Shown: positions 11,601 to 24,654 of the stretch, piece by piece
Position numbering within the stretch: position 1 is the first letter of the stretch
Layout: the number at the start of each line of letters is the position of its first letter
Assembly (NCBI GenBank): GCA_014058105.1
Contig: JACGCM010001011.1
Span: 253,501-317,500 of the forward strand
Direction: 5' to 3'
Length of the DNA stretch: 64,000 nt
Source: Kingdonia uniflora
Taxonomy: Eukaryota; Streptophyta; Magnoliopsida; Ranunculales; Circaeasteraceae
Notes under the pieces: generated by a model
The model's input: only the letters and a program-made list of their open reading frames with translations
Databases searched by the model: none
What the model was told of the DNA's origin: nothing
Made by a program: the position numbers and the translations under genes

Positions 11601-12450
11601 CATGAATTTTGGACATAATATGGTTATATATTGGATCACTCTATCATCTTCAATACAAAATTACAAAGAGGAAGAATACCTGGATATGGAGTAAATGAAA
11701 GACCTGATCTAGTGTAACTCGAAGAGGTATGTTTGTTCAGGAGAGAGATTGTGAATCCAAAAGTTAATAATCCTGAAAACTAATTTGTACTAATGAAAGA
11801 AAATGATATGGTACTGCAGATCAAACCTAAACTGCAGAAAATTTAACAGTTTAACTATCAAAGAAAATATCTTTGAGACGAAAAAGCGGGGAGAGAATAA
11901 AACACCAACAATATTTAAAGAACCAAAAATCATCTGGAAGATTGAGACACTTCATAATCTAGACAAATGGGTTCTTGGATAGGATATTGGATTTAAGAAA
12001 AACAATTTGCTTTCTTTTTATTCAAAACAATTTGAATTCAACTAAAGTCCGTGTCATTCCACATAACCCATTCAAATGTAGAAAATCACAATTTATACTT
12101 AGTTAGGACATGGGTTTTATTGAACAAAGAAATTTATATTTAACAAAAAGATATATTGGCTTTCCTACAACTTTAAAGTTCTTCTTATGTACTCATCTTA
12201 ACTAATTGATACAAACATGTTCATAACTCGATACTAAGATATACGAATACATATGCTATGACCTAGAAATGATAAGAAAATAGACCTACAAATAATGATT
12301 ACTCTAACCCTCAAAATTATATCAATATTTGCATATGGATCTCGATGTACATGCGAAATTGCACTAATAGAAAGAGGAAATATACAATACATAATGACAC
12401 CTTTTAATTTTCTTACTTTATGAAAAAACTAAATAGGGTAAACTCACCTT
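8700..12450. other. Interior of Helitron A, no gene recognised
   Basis: AT-rich sequence with only short ORFs of low-complexity, membrane-like composition, as expected by chance. A (TA)n stretch lies at about 8965-8980. I see no convincing exon, RNA gene or element end here. Confidence 0.4.
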
Positions 12451-12453
12451 GTA

Positions 12454-12765
12454 CTAAGCTCGTGCTCGCACGGGCATAATTGAATTATGAAGAACTTGAT
12501 AGGAATCTTCTGTATTCACGAACGGGATATATTTAATATAGCCAAACTATTTTAAATCTCGTTTAATTGGAACTTAATTTTATCTTTCGTCAACCGATCG
12601 ATAATTTATAAGTTTAATCCCATTTGAGTTGTACTAAATAACTACAAAACCAAAATACATAAAGAATGAAATATTAGAGCGGAAAGAAGCTTACGTAGCT
12701 AAATGTGATAAATCCAGAGAAGTTGACGTGGCAGTACCACAATCGTTTCTACACATGCGTGGGGA
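12454..12765 (-). mobile_element. Small Helitron-like remnant inside element A
   Basis: A hairpin related to the Helitron end occurs at 12458-12475 (GCTCGTGC TC GCACGGGC, one arm mismatch) next to a degraded TTAG terminus. At about 12715-12765 lies a 5'-end-like segment (GACGTGGCAGTACCACAATC, then AATTATATTGGCAATA). These could be the two ends of a 0.3 kb deletion derivative. A second 3'-like end (ACTCGCATGGGC, about 12796) and another 5'-like end at about 14115-14185 (GACGTGGCAGTACCACAATT) suggest a further degraded copy. Boundaries are uncertain. Confidence 0.4.
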
Positions 12766-13659
12766 ATTATATTGGCAATATGTACTATGAAGTTGTACTC
12801 GCATGGGCAGAATATGATTAATGTGTATGACAGATTTATGTGTAATAATGTTGGATTTTATGTGTATGAAAGATTTGATGATAGCATAATCCTAATGAAA
12901 GAGATATGAAATACTAATGAGACTAATTTAATATTTGAATTTCTTCTCTCTGATATAAATGATATGGAACTTTGGCATAATGTAATAAACACAACAATGC
13001 TTATTTGAATCATGGTTGACATATTGATTAGTAATTTTACTATATATGATCAATACACAATTTGATATATGTCTAGTCCTATTCAGTTTAAAGAAACACC
13101 AAAATAATTTTGAAACATAAGTATCCTACTATAAGCAGATATCATAAATTCAAACTCGACATCTCAACTCCAAATTGATGATCTTTATTACAAAATTAGG
13201 AGCATCTAAAAATAACTGGCTAAGAAAATTCAATTAAAGTTACATACCTTCTTTTTTGCAAAATCTGTCATAAATCGACATTTGTTTCATTTAATTCGTT
13301 TATTATGGCAACCGTCGGAGAATCTAATATTCATGTGAATGGATTATCTCTGCAACCATAGAGAGGAAATTGAGTGTGATTAAGACCAAATGAAAAAAGA
13401 ATAATTGAGAAGTTCAAAGAGAGTAAAAACCTATCTCTTCTCCTCTCTACAATTGAAAATCATAACTTATAATTATGCTCAATATACATATAAAAATCAC
13501 TAAATTGATGATATAATAAAATAAGAAGACAAAATTAGAGTATCCACGAACAACTGACTAAATAAATTCAATTGAAGTTGCATACCTTATATTTGTAGAA
13601 TCTGTAATAAATTGACACTGGTTCTTGAAAATTGACAATTGCGGCAACCCATTGGAGGA

Positions 13660-13968
13660 TTACATTTAATGCGATTGAGACCAAATGAAAAGCTTAATTG
13701 ATGTATGATGAGTTCGAAGAGAACAATGACCTGAATCGTGAGAAGATACTCTAAATCACCAGAAAAGAGTAGAAGAAGATTAACACTACAATACGCAATC
13801 ATCACATCATAAAAATTACATTTAATGCGATTGAGACCAAATGAAAAACTTAATTGATGTATGATGAGTTCAAAGAGAACAACGACCTGAATCGTGAGAA
13901 GATACTCTAAATCACATAAAAGAGTAGAAGAAGATTAACACTACAATACGCAATCATCACATCATAAA
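13660..13968 (+). repeat. 156-bp tandem duplication
   Basis: A segment starting TTACATTTAATGCGATTGAG is present at 13660-13815 and again at 13816-13968, with only a few differences such as a 3-bp deletion in the second copy. It lies inside Helitron A and has no coding content. Confidence 0.85.
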
Positions 13969-14167
13969 AAAATCTTTCATCTGTGTGTAGAGGAGTCGCA
14001 AGCAACCCATAGGATACGTACTGTTTCATAGATGCACTACTTCCGCCAAAAACATGTTTACGTGGCTAAATATTATGGATAGAGAGAAGCGTACGTGGCG
14101 AGATTTCATAAAGTAAGAGAAGGTGACGTGGCAGTACCACAATTGATTCTACAGATGCATCAGATGG

Positions 14168-14335
14168 ATTATATAGAGATCTAAACCCTAAAGAGAATAA
14201 CATATTCCATATTTGTATATTCTAGAAAAATACCCTACAACACGGATGGATTATATAGAGATCCCCTAAAGAGAATAACCTATTCCATATTTGTATATTC
14301 TAGAAAAAAATGCCCTACAACACTGATGGATATAT
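14168..14335 (+). repeat. About 80-bp tandem duplication
   Basis: GGATTATATAGAGATC, followed by CCTAAAGAGAATAAC and TTCCATATTTGTATATTCTAG, occurs twice (from about 14168 and about 14248), and the start of a third copy is seen near 14327. It overlaps a Helitron-like 5' end. Confidence 0.75.
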
Positions 14336-14924
14336 AGAGATCAGATATATCTAATTGCAGCCTCAAAAATAATAGAGAATATCTAAGCCTATCAAATTAG
14401 AGCTGATACTAATTACTGAAATAAAACAATGAATCAAAAGTGAGCCTTTAGTTCTTTGAACAAAATCCCAAAATAAATAACTCAAATCCCCAATTATATC
14501 TTGGACAGTAATTCCTATAGACAAAAGAGGAAAACATAATTTTGAATTCTATACAAACATAAATAACCCATAGTTAAACAAAGATTCAACTATGGCATCA
14601 ATATGCAAGAGAGAGAGAGAGACTACCATAGTATACCAACAACTAAATATAGAATGCGATTATAAATTTCGAGACATAAAGGATTTAATCCAAAAACAGA
14701 GACATATTAGCATTTGTTATAGAATTCCATCATACAACTCAATTTTTCCTAATGTAAAATGAACAATGAATTATACACTTACACACTCAAATGTAAACTG
14801 TATATTATGTTATTCACATCAAAAATGCATCCACATCGAGAATTCAAATTTTTTTTCTTTTCGCATAACCAAAAATGAAAGATGAATGAAAACATATAAA
14901 AAATAAATTCAACGAACCTGTAAT

Positions 14925-15130
14925 CCTTGTAGCGATTAAATGAATCATCAGCCAAAAGATGTGTTATCATAAGCACCCATGACCAAGAACAAAACGAAGT
15001 AAACCAAGGGATCAAATAAATCTTTTTAACTCTCTAGAATACTTTGTTCACACCGAGTTCCACCACTCTTATATCAGTGTCTCTGGGAATGCCATCTTCA
15101 TCATCATCCCTAACTCCTTAATTTAAACAG
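14925..15130 (-). pseudogene. Unidentified exon-like fragment in Helitron A
   Basis: The minus strand carries an open acidic segment, GVRDDDEDGIPRDTDIRVVE, followed after one in-frame stop by IPWFTSFCSWSWVLM and LADDSFNRYKDY, then a possible AG/GT donor. It looks like part of a host exon in the same orientation as the element. No family recognised. Confidence 0.25.
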
Positions 15131-15478
15131 TTCATAACCATTGCATCAGACAGAGGATAAAGTTTGATTCTCTCCATTGAGATTCACGGTGTGAGATTTC
15201 TGCATTCAGTAGTGAGGGAGAAACCAGGGTAACCAAAATTGATAGGGGATTGATTAATTGCGGCAATGGCAACTGAAATAGCTTAGAGAGAAGATTTGTG
15301 AAAAACTGTTGTTAAACATGCTTCGTAGATTTTTTCCCAAACGTGCTTGCGTGGCCAATTATTATAGTAAAAGAAATGCTTACCTGACAGCACCTCATTT
15401 ACTCAAAAAGCTGACGTGGCGGTCTCACAATCGCTTCTACAAATGTGTCTCCAATTATATATTTACTAGTAGCATGAA

Positions 15479-15496
15479 GCCCGTGCTCGCACGGGC
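15479..15496 (-). repeat. Helitron B 3' hairpin
   Basis: Perfect 8-bp arms GCCCGTGC/GCACGGGC with a TC loop, nine bases from the CTAG terminus. Confidence 0.8.
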
Positions 15497-17904
15497 GGAA
15501 CACGATTAAGATGAATATTAAAGATTTGTTTTTGGTGATAGCAGCATTATTTGTGTCCCTTGTTTTTCCCCAAATATTGTATGTATATATATTCGTATAA
15601 GACCAACTCACGTATAACTTTACATAGGTCCACTTTAATATTACTTCATATTGATAACAAATTCATTGGATCCATATTTCAATCCCACATAGGTTATTTA
15701 GAATGCATCACTTCGGGATTGAAATATCCTTAGATCTATTCTAACTCCCTTGTAAATTTGCTTTGATAAGTTTTGGGAAATATATTATTATCAAAATTAC
15801 TTGTTTATAATATATGATTGCCGCGACATTTTTTTGGTCATCGCCAAGATAAAGCTCATTCAATGTAGAGAGGTTGTACTAACGATAAGTATATTGTATG
15901 ACATTTATTGTGTATTGAACAATTGTCTATTACGTAATATTGTATATATATTCGATAAGAATAATTTCCTTGGGGCTTATAAGTTATAATGAAGAATAAT
16001 CTATGGGCGTTGTGCATGTAAACACATTTCCATTATATTTTGTTTGATCACTTATACATTCTAAAATAAACATGTATCATAGAAGTAATAAATACATAGA
16101 TAATGACAACTATTATATAATAGGAATAAATCAGTACATATTTTGACATTTGTTTCTCCAACGAACGTTGTGTCCTTGAAGCAAGAATATGATTTGGTGT
16201 ATTTCCGCCACTTAAAATTCTTGCAATCTGCTTTGGATGACGACTACGTTGATTATTTTTTGATGACAACTTTTCCTTCTTTACAGCATTTGTTGTTGAT
16301 GGGGATGACTTGCAAAATTGCAATTCAATTTTTTCGTAAAAAAATTGCATTTCTTCAACTTGTTTATTCATTTCTTCTATTGCAGCCGAAATAGTTTACA
16401 TAGATTTTTTTATATGGTTTATGATTTGTTTGAGGCTTTGTAAATTTTGAGGAAAAATTTCTTGGTTAATTATTTTGGTTTTTCTTCTGATGATGGAGTT
16501 TGAATAGTAGTCGTTTTGTACTTTGTTTGGATTTATGTTTATAAATAGATACCACGTTGTGTAGTGGTTTTGGTGGTTATAATAATCCTTATCAATTCAT
16601 AAAACTTTGTGGTCCCACTTGTTATTTTTGTTTTATACCTGATTAACTGTTTAGTATTTTGGTTTTACATAGTCTTTGAAAAGTATAACTGTTTACTATT
16701 TTGTTATTTTTGTATAACTGTTTAGTATTTTGTGGTCTCACTTGTTATTTTTGTTGTATAACTTCTAATGGGACGGCTATTTTATAAATAAATTTGTAAA
16801 AGAAGTTTCTTCTTCTTATGCTCCAATTACCCTGTAAATATGGATTGTAGTTCTCTAGTGGTCGCCTTTAGCTCTATCTCATAATCATGCAAGTTGAATG
16901 CTTTAGAAATGAAAATGTGTCTGATAAATTAAATAGGCCAGCCAAGGTAAAGAAATTTATCATCGCCTTTTGAGATCGTTGTGATTATTCTCTATCAAAA
17001 CCCATGGTAAGGGTTACTTGTTGAATATGTTTCGTTGTTTCCAATGTCGTGAATGACCGTCCTAGATTTCAGAAAGTGAAGACTCGTATGCGTGGTAATT
17101 GGCTAAATGGTAATAAAATATGAGACACCTGTCTGATCCATATCCTAGATTTCAGAAAGTGAAGACTCTTACCTAAATGACTATGGTATTGTAGTTCATT
17201 TCATAAGGTATAAGCTTGTAACCTAAATCTATGAACTGATGAAGCACATTGAGGCTTTAGTATACAGGTCAGTGTAGTCAAACATGTTAGACAACCTTTA
17301 AGGGTCCTTGAGGCGAGGACGAAACCTAAACATACCATAGGCAAAGATACTTTCTGTAGTATATACGTCTTTTCCACAAGAGGGAAATAATTAAGTAGAA
17401 ATAGTACAAATGAAATTAGAATACCTAAAAACCAATGCAATTACAGTTACATACTGTACAAAAAAGACTAACTTTATGAAAAATTTGAAATCTTGCTTAT
17501 AGCATGAGTGAACAATTTCTACAAATATTCTTTTTATTGCTTCGTCACATATTCCCCTCGAAATTGCTTTGAAACAGCAAAGGATTCCTCACAATAAGAA
17601 ATCCTTTTGTTTTCTTAACATGGAAGTCTCAAGCAATGTTACTTGAAAGTGGTTATAATGTTCTTAGTACACATTTTCATTCCAAAATATCTGCTACTTC
17701 GTTGATGTGGATTAAAAACTGTCTTATTGGCCAAGAATTCAAGTTCAATACTTAATAGCTTATAGGATTCTCTTGTTAATAGTTGCCATTTTGTTTTCAA
17801 GATTGAAGCTTTGGAATGCCTTTCATCTTCTTTCAGCAACATTGAGGGTAAAGATGAAGCAAGTATATCAGAAATTAGAAACCATGGCTATCCTCTTTCA
17901 GCCG

Positions 17905-18307
17905 GGTGTCCCTCTATCGCCCGAAATTTTCACATGAGTTATTTCTCTGTCACAAAGCTTAGCTAATCCGAAATCTGCAACCTTGGCTGAGAAATTTGAG
18001 TCTAGAAGAACATTCCCTTGCTTTATATCTTAGTGGATTATCATATCTTCACAGCTGTGGTGCAAATATTCAAGGCCCTTTGCTGCTCCTATCGCAATTT
18101 TGTGCAAGTTCTCCATCTCGATACTTTTCTTTTTATGAAACAGTATGTTATCCAGTGATACTTTGCTTTCAAGTTGGCATCAAAGCAGAATCCATAGAGT
18201 CTGACTAAATTCTTATGATATGTTCTTCCAATAGTTCTCACTTCTGCCATAAATTGTTCTTTTACTTCTTTTGTTGCACTGCTGTTAAGTACCTGTTGAT
18301 AACACAT
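17905..18307 (-). pseudogene. Receptor-like protein kinase domain fragment (captured)
   Basis: The minus strand encodes two kinase pieces. The first (18172-18307) reads KEQFMAEVRTIGRTYHKNLV and RLYGFCFD, covering the alphaC helix to beta4 region. The second (about 17905-18070) reads GLEYLHHSCEDMIIH, then [10 protein letters not shown] (catalytic loop) and [15 protein letters not shown] (DFG motif), then GTPG of the activation segment. The sequence is closest to the PR5K/LRK10-like receptor kinases. A stop codon replaces the residue between H and DIK in the catalytic loop, the ATP-binding lobe start and the C-lobe are missing, and a frame change separates the pieces. It is inactive and lies in the same orientation as Helitron B, consistent with gene capture. 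Confidence 0.8.
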
Positions 18308-18479
18308 TTGATCTCAACAGAAGAAAGAAGAAGAAAAGTACATTTCCATGGATTGTATTTAAATTGGGCATTGCATTTTTCAGTATTTTTATGTGAAGAA
18401 TGATGACCTACATTGCCTATTACTTGCAGGAAATAATCAAAATAACAGTAGAGAATTTAGCCATAAAGTTTGCATACTC

Positions 18480-20160
18480 TATTGATTTCCCTAAAGACAA
18501 ACAATTTGGAATTCATCCAGTCGAGCTATCTTGTTAAGAAGATGTTTGCATCTCCAAGGTGTTTCAGTACCAACCATAATGTAGCCCACGTTAGAATCAA
18601 TAGCAACCCATATGCTTTAGTACCCAGTTCCACTGCCAGAGAACCCCTGGTAATAGCATTCAGTTCATGGTAAGTAACAGTAACTTTTTCTTCTAGGCCA
18701 TAAGCAAACTAACAGTGCACAGCCTGTTAGTATCTGAGCCTCACACCATACCCTCATTAATCAGAAAAAGATTCATCTGCGATGAGCAAAAAACAACCAG
18801 CAGGGGGAGGACTTCCACTCTAGAATTGCAGTTCCACCTTTTGCACAGCCTGTTAGTACTTGGAGATAATTGAATGTCTTTAATTTTTCTCCTTACCAGG
18901 ATACCAATCTCATAAGTAACAACATTAAAAACAGCTTGAGCTAGTTTAGCTTTAGCCCTGAAGATTCTTCCACATCTGTCCAACCAAAGATAATACTTTA
19001 CGGTGTTAAAAGCTGACCATAGAATTTGTGAGAGTGTCTATGTTAATAATCTAGTTTACAAAGTATCTCCTTCCATATATACATGCTTAATTATAGGAAC
19101 GTATCAGCCATACCTCCTTCAATCACGCATATAAGCAATATCCTGCAATACATTTCAAGACTCTAAACACTCTGATGTTAACGACTCAGAACGTGAATCC
19201 CCAGATGTTGTTTCCTTTAAGAGCAAAAAGGCGGTCTTCAATTACGAATAATAAATCTTAGTAGAGTTTATAAAGCTTTCCTCTACCCACCTCTTCCTTC
19301 AAATTGCCCAATATTGGCATTCAGCAAGTATTCGAGAAGATGCAACCAACGGAATTTAAACCCATTCTTCTCTATGATAAAGCCATGTTCTTACATATCT
19401 TTTTGGTGCAGTGAAATTATTATGTTAATGAATACAACCTGTACCAGAAATCTATTTCCCCCAAAACTTAAACATAGCATTATGTTAATGCAATCTGATA
19501 TTGCTCCAAGACGACTTTGGCTAACATCGTCATATGAATGTCTATCTGCTGAAACTGTCACATCACATGAGTGCCACATGGTATTTTATATATGATATAA
19601 TTGTTTCGCAAGATACATAATTTTCTCTTACTCTCCGGCTGCCCGTATTTTCATAATCTAACTATCTTGCTAATTTCACCTTCAATGAAATCCTACCTCT
19701 GCGTCTACCTCTGCCTCTACCTCTTTGCCTTTAAACGACCCATCATTGGCATTAAGACTTATTTGATGCAATTTCTGGAATTAAAACCCGTGGTTTATGA
19801 TAATGTGGATGTCAAATGTCTAGCTAGTTGGTACACCCCCATAAATAAGTTGTGTAATGAAATCATATACCACATTAAATTATTATTATTATTATTATAT
19901 ATCATTTTTTTAGCATAATCAAAACTTCATCATGGGTATGGGTAAACTATATATTAATGCAATCGTGTGAACTTGGCTAATAAAATCGTAAGACGACTTT
20001 TGGCAACTTTGCCATATCATATGCCCATTTCTTCGCTAAAATTGCCGCATCACATGGTTGCCACATGATATCAAATATATTTTTCTGAAGGCACTGTCCG
20101 TTTGCTTGCATTAAATATTTCGAATATCCAAGTTATCTATTTAAAAATTTGCGTTTGGCG
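18480..20160. other. Interior of Helitron B, no gene recognised
   Basis: This holds only short ORFs. Two diverged segments resemble each other (about 19300-19600 and 19720-20070, both with ATTGGCATT and GACGACTTT.GGC motifs and a CACATGxxTGCCACATG segment), which suggests an old internal duplication. A (TTA)n run lies at about 19876-19897. Confidence 0.35.
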
Positions 20161-20224
20161 TGCAAATATTTGTCAAAAAGATATATGAGAAATCCAAAAG
20201 TAAAGCTAAAAAAAGATATCTGAA

Positions 20225-20249
20225 AAATCCATGGGGACCCCATGGATTT
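20225..20249. repeat. Perfect 12-bp-arm palindrome
   Basis: AAATCCATGGGG, one central A, then CCCCATGGATTT. Imperfect pairing extends outward to about 20212-20262 (GATATCTGA against TGAGATATTC). A CT-rich, promoter- or leader-like tract follows at 20270-20390. It could form a strong hairpin if transcribed. Confidence 0.8.
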
Positions 20250-22209
20250 CTGAGATATTCAATGTTCTTTCTCCAACTCTCTTTCCCTCATCATTCTCTT
20301 CTAAATACGTCTCTCTCCCTCACCAATTTCAAATACGTTCCATCCCTCTCCTCTCTCCCTCTCCCCCCTTTATCTTTTTCTTTTACTTGAGCAACACCAC
20401 TAAAGCATTTGCTCTTGTGTTCTTCATTATTGGTTTTTTCTTATAATTGTTGTTACTAACAAAACCACTAATCATGTACTGAAGACACATCTACAAATAA
20501 GGAACTCATCAACCACTTAATCCGAAGATTTAAGTACCGAATTAATCCCATACATGAATATGCATTACACACTTATGTAATAATTGAAAGTAAATTACAA
20601 CATTAATAACAAATTCCAACCACCAAAAACAACAAAATTACGAATGTTTGGTGCTTCTCGAGTTAGTTGTAATCAAAAAAAAAAAACCTTTCAATTCAGA
20701 TGATCATGATCATACACCGGGTTATAGTGGCGTGGTTTATCAAGATAACGTGTATTCTAACTTATACATCTTCTAAGTTTATAGCTTTATGTTAGTGAAA
20801 ATTGAAAGGAAGAAATGATTTATGGTAAACAACAAATTGAATAATGGATTTTAAGCAAAAAAAACCTACACCTATTTTATCCGCTTAAATAAATCTTAAA
20901 CTTCTCCTAAGTGATCAAGCTGAAGAACGAACTGAGTAAGTTTAAATTAACTCATACACGAAAATCACGTATAAATAAAATAAACCAATCTACAGCAACT
21001 CACCGCGAAATAAACGATGTTGAAGCATAAACTAAACTGATTAAATTCAGGTTTTAGGGCTTGTTGGCTTTTAGACCTGCTACATGTTTGTTCAAGCAAC
21101 TGACGAAGTCCTTGCACACCATTAATGGTTGCTTCAGAACTTCCCCGGCCTCCAAATTCACCATTAATGGTTGCTTCATAACTTCTTCGGCCTCCAAATT
21201 CTCTTACTTGCACAATATTTAGTTTTAAAACTCGACCGCTAAAAACATAGAAAATTGGGGGTGATGACAGTTCTGAGTGCGCCAAATCAAAATGAATTTG
21301 GAAAGTGTAATTGGAGAAATACCAAATAAAACTAAAAATCATAAAACTTGATAAGGAGAGAGAGAGAATCACAAAGATGTAAAACTTACAGTAAAATTAG
21401 ACTGAAACTTCATATTGTCCTCGTCTTCGACTTTGTTTCTCTTCGAGCGGCTTGCCTGTGTAACGAAGAAAAGCAAAATCAAAAGATTGTTGCGGACTCG
21501 AAAAATAAGCAAAACATCGTAGACGAAATGAAGAAAAAACCATGAAGATTCCACAACTTACAGTATGAAATTAGGGCCGAGATTCCGATGTCCAGAAGCA
21601 AAATCAACATACAAATACTGTTGATTTTTTTTACAAATTAGGCTGAGATTCCGTTGCATATGAACCATGCAACTTGGGACAATAGAAGTGATTAGACTGA
21701 AACTTCTGATTTCGTAAGAACACCTGATTGTTCGGTTCCTCAACAGTCTTCTTCTTCGACTATGTTCCTCTTCTCGCGGTTTGCCTCTATAACGAAGATA
21801 AACAAAATTAAACAATATTGGAAAATAAACAATATTTCGCAGTGAAAACTACAAAGAATCCAGAACTTGCAAAGTGAAATTAGGCAGAGATTGCCTCTGG
21901 TGTTCTTCTATTCACATTTGTTCTCAAAATCAAACAATGGAGGCAATCATAAAACTTCAGATCAATGCCTATCGTAGAGAGAGAGAGCATAATACGTGAA
22001 AGTGAAAGTGAAAAACGATGGAGGCAATCTTACAGAGAGAGGGAGCATAAACTTTAGATAAACAATTGAGGCAATCTTACAGAGAATTTTGGGTGAAAGT
22101 GAAGCGCCTTATTTACTCAAAAAGCTGACGTGGCAGCACCTCAATTGATTCTACAGAGGCGTCCGCAATTATATTGTTATATAGATTATTATTTACTATT
22201 AGCATGAAT

Positions 22210-22225
22210 CCCGTGCAGGCACGGG
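22210..22225 (-). repeat. Helitron C 3' hairpin
   Basis: 7-bp perfect arms CCCGTGC/GCACGGG with an AG loop, in the same position relative to the terminus as in elements A and B. Confidence 0.75.
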
Positions 22226-23561
22226 CGGAACATGATTAAGATGAATATTAAAGATTTATTTTTTTGATAGCAACATTAATTGTCCCCCTTGTTTTTGCCC
22301 AAATATTGCATGTCATTTTTTGTGTGTTGACACTTATATATACATTCTGAAATAAACATGAATTATAGAAGTAGTAAATACATAGATAATGACAACTAAC
22401 ATTGTAGTAGGAATAAATCAATACATATTTTGACATTTGTTTTTTCAACGAATGTTATGTCCTTGAAGCAAGAATATGATTTGGTGCATTTCTGCCAGTT
22501 GAAATTCTTTCGGTATGCTTTTGATTACGAATTCGTTGATTGTATTCTGATAATGACATTTCTTTTTTATAACATCTTTTGGGTTTATATAGGCTTTGAA
22601 GAGGATAACTTGAAAAATCCTGCCTATTAGTTTGAACTAATCCGAAAGTTGAAGCCCATTTGTTGCGTGTTTTTTTGTTTGGACCATGTGAAATTATAAT
22701 GCAGATAGAGCACATGATTCATTGTTAGTACTTGCTACTATATCTATATTGCAGTTGGTGCATTTCATGTTTGAGAGAGAGATAATGATTAAGTAGTTCT
22801 CTCTATTCTCTGTAGTGGGTAGTGACAGTAGGATAAACTGAATTGAGTGATTATCTGTTTATGAAAATTCCAAGTGATCGTCTATTCTCTCTATTCCTCG
22901 CCACTGTAAGAATATAGATATTGTTATTTATTAGCGTATTAGTATTACTATGTTTGAAATAATCTCCATTTACTAATTTAATTTTTTGCAGATGTTGTTA
23001 TGTTCATCAGCAGGGTGCTACGTCATAAATTAAATGACTACAGTTGTATGAGATGATAAATTTTACATAATCATGTACTGATGTTTATATGTTGGGAAAC
23101 TTTTTGCATTCACCCTTTGCCTTTAAATACATCTCAATTAACGCTAATTAAGACACATGTTATGGTAACTTCTGGAATTAGATATGTCATGCTTGCAAGT
23201 AGAGGACTGTTGGTGTATAGAAAGCATGTTTATAAAAGATTAAGTACTTGAGCTTAAATCTTAGTTAGGAAAAAAAAATCAGATTGAATGTAGTCTACAT
23301 GTGTTGAAGAAAACATTGTGATACATAGCTGATCAACTTTGATGCACCACATTCTATATAGAAATGTTAGTTGCGCCCCTCCCCATTCCAAAAATTATGA
23401 CAATACCCTTCCACATGACATGTATTCACACAATCATATATAGGCTTTTGTAAGCTAAATCTTAATCCCCTTAAACTTAATTTTAGTAAATTTATATTGG
23501 TGTTCATTTGGATTCCCTTAGTCCTAAGAATTGTTTCTAAAATAGAAAAAAAAAAAAAAAA

Positions 23562-23853
23562 AAATTACTACCAAAAGAAACAGGATGAATGCGCAATGGA
23601 TCATAATTGTTCTCATGTCGCATTTCTTACAATGATGGATTAAGAATAGGCCATGACCAATCTTGATGCTTTTAACAATGTACAAGAAAGAAGTTAGTAA
23701 GTATATAAAATTACTACCGAAAGAAACAGAATGAATGTGCAATGGATCATAATTGTTCTCATGTCGCATTTCTTGCAATGATGGACTAAGAATAGGCCAT
23801 GATCAATCTTGATGCTTTTAACAACGTACATGACAGAAGTTAATAAATATATA
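23562..23853 (+). repeat. 146-bp tandem duplication
   Basis: The segment beginning AAATTACTACCAAAAGAAAC (23562-23707) repeats at 23708-23853 with scattered substitutions. A poly(A) run (23547-23563) lies directly upstream. No coding content. Confidence 0.85.
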
Positions 23854-24654
23854 AGATAGTGTCACCCTAGGAAGTCTGTGTATTATGCATTCCGAGGGTG
23901 AGATAAGAATGGTCATTGAATGCATATCATGTTGATTTAATGGCCGAATACATTGCATATGTTTGACATGTACATGAAGACGATTTTTCTTTAAAATAAA
24001 CTATTTTTTAAAACTATATAAAGCACAAATACATTTGATTAAATGCATACAATTATGTCATAATAACATTGTTAACATTTACCAAACTTAATTAAGCAAA
24101 TAAAGAAACAATAACATTAATTGATGAGCTATGCTATACTTCAATGGAATGTGCATATCAGCAATTTTAATTGACAACCATAATCCTAAATGTTGCGGCA
24201 AATCCTCTATCCTCTAATGACTCTATTAATGCATGGTAGTTATCATAATTGCATCATCCTCAATATTTTAAACAACAACTACTCTCGCATAATCTCGGGC
24301 TTGCTATTTGAGTAGTTCATTAGATTGAGATTGGGCTATTTTAGTTTCTTAGCTTTGTTGGTCGATGCCCGCTTCATTTAACTGTATGTTGACAATACAT
24401 GTCATGTTATAATCATTTGAAAAAGACTTTTGTGCATTATTTATATGTCGGACATGCCCAGTAAATTAGAACACATACCAATATACTGTCTTTGTAGCCA
24501 AAATGGTAATTGATAAGAAAGTTTTAAATCACTTACTCTATTTTAATTGTTGTTAAACTAATAGCATAAATAGTAAATCATTGTACACTTTCATCACTTT
24601 TATTTATTAAACATAATTTGTGCTTCGTATATTTTGGCTACATTAGAGAATAAA

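Larger units (their letters stand above)
6954..15464 (-). mobile_element. Helitron-like element A (gene-capturing, 3' end at 6954)
   Basis: On the minus strand the element ends in CTAG at 6957-6954, followed by T at 6953. Ten bases further inside is a 16-nt hairpin, CCCGTGC/GCACGGG with a 2-nt loop, at 6968-6983. A hairpin about 10 nt from a terminal CTRR and a flanking T define Helitron 3' ends. The opposite end, near 15457-15464, is related to the 5' ends of elements B and C (minus strand TATATAATTG, then a CCACGTC motif) but has lost the first bases, so that boundary is approximate. No Rep/helicase gene is visible, which makes it non-autonomous. Inside are gene pieces, a smaller Helitron-like remnant and local tandem duplications. 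The 8.5 kb length assumes that both ends belong to one element. Confidence 0.5.
15466..22185 (-). mobile_element. Helitron-like element B (6.7 kb, carries kinase fragment)
   Basis: The minus-strand 5' end is A|TCTATATAACAATATAATTG with TC at 22185-22184. The 3' end is CTAG at 15469-15466 followed by T. Nine bases inside the 3' end is a hairpin with 8-bp arms, GCCCGTGC/GCACGGGC, at 15479-15496. The 5' TC, 3' CTAG, subterminal hairpin and A|T insertion site together fit a Helitron. About 500 bp at the 5' end (21690-22185) is nearly the same as the 5' end of element C (31200-31745), and about 0.9 kb at the 3' end resembles the 3' end of C, while the interiors differ. No Rep/helicase reading frame is present. 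The element sits directly against the 5' end of A. Confidence 0.65.

Noticed and set aside
20160..20446. Two overlapping plus-strand ORFs with leucine/serine/proline-rich ends
   Set aside because: Their content follows from the CT-rich tract; no conserved motif.
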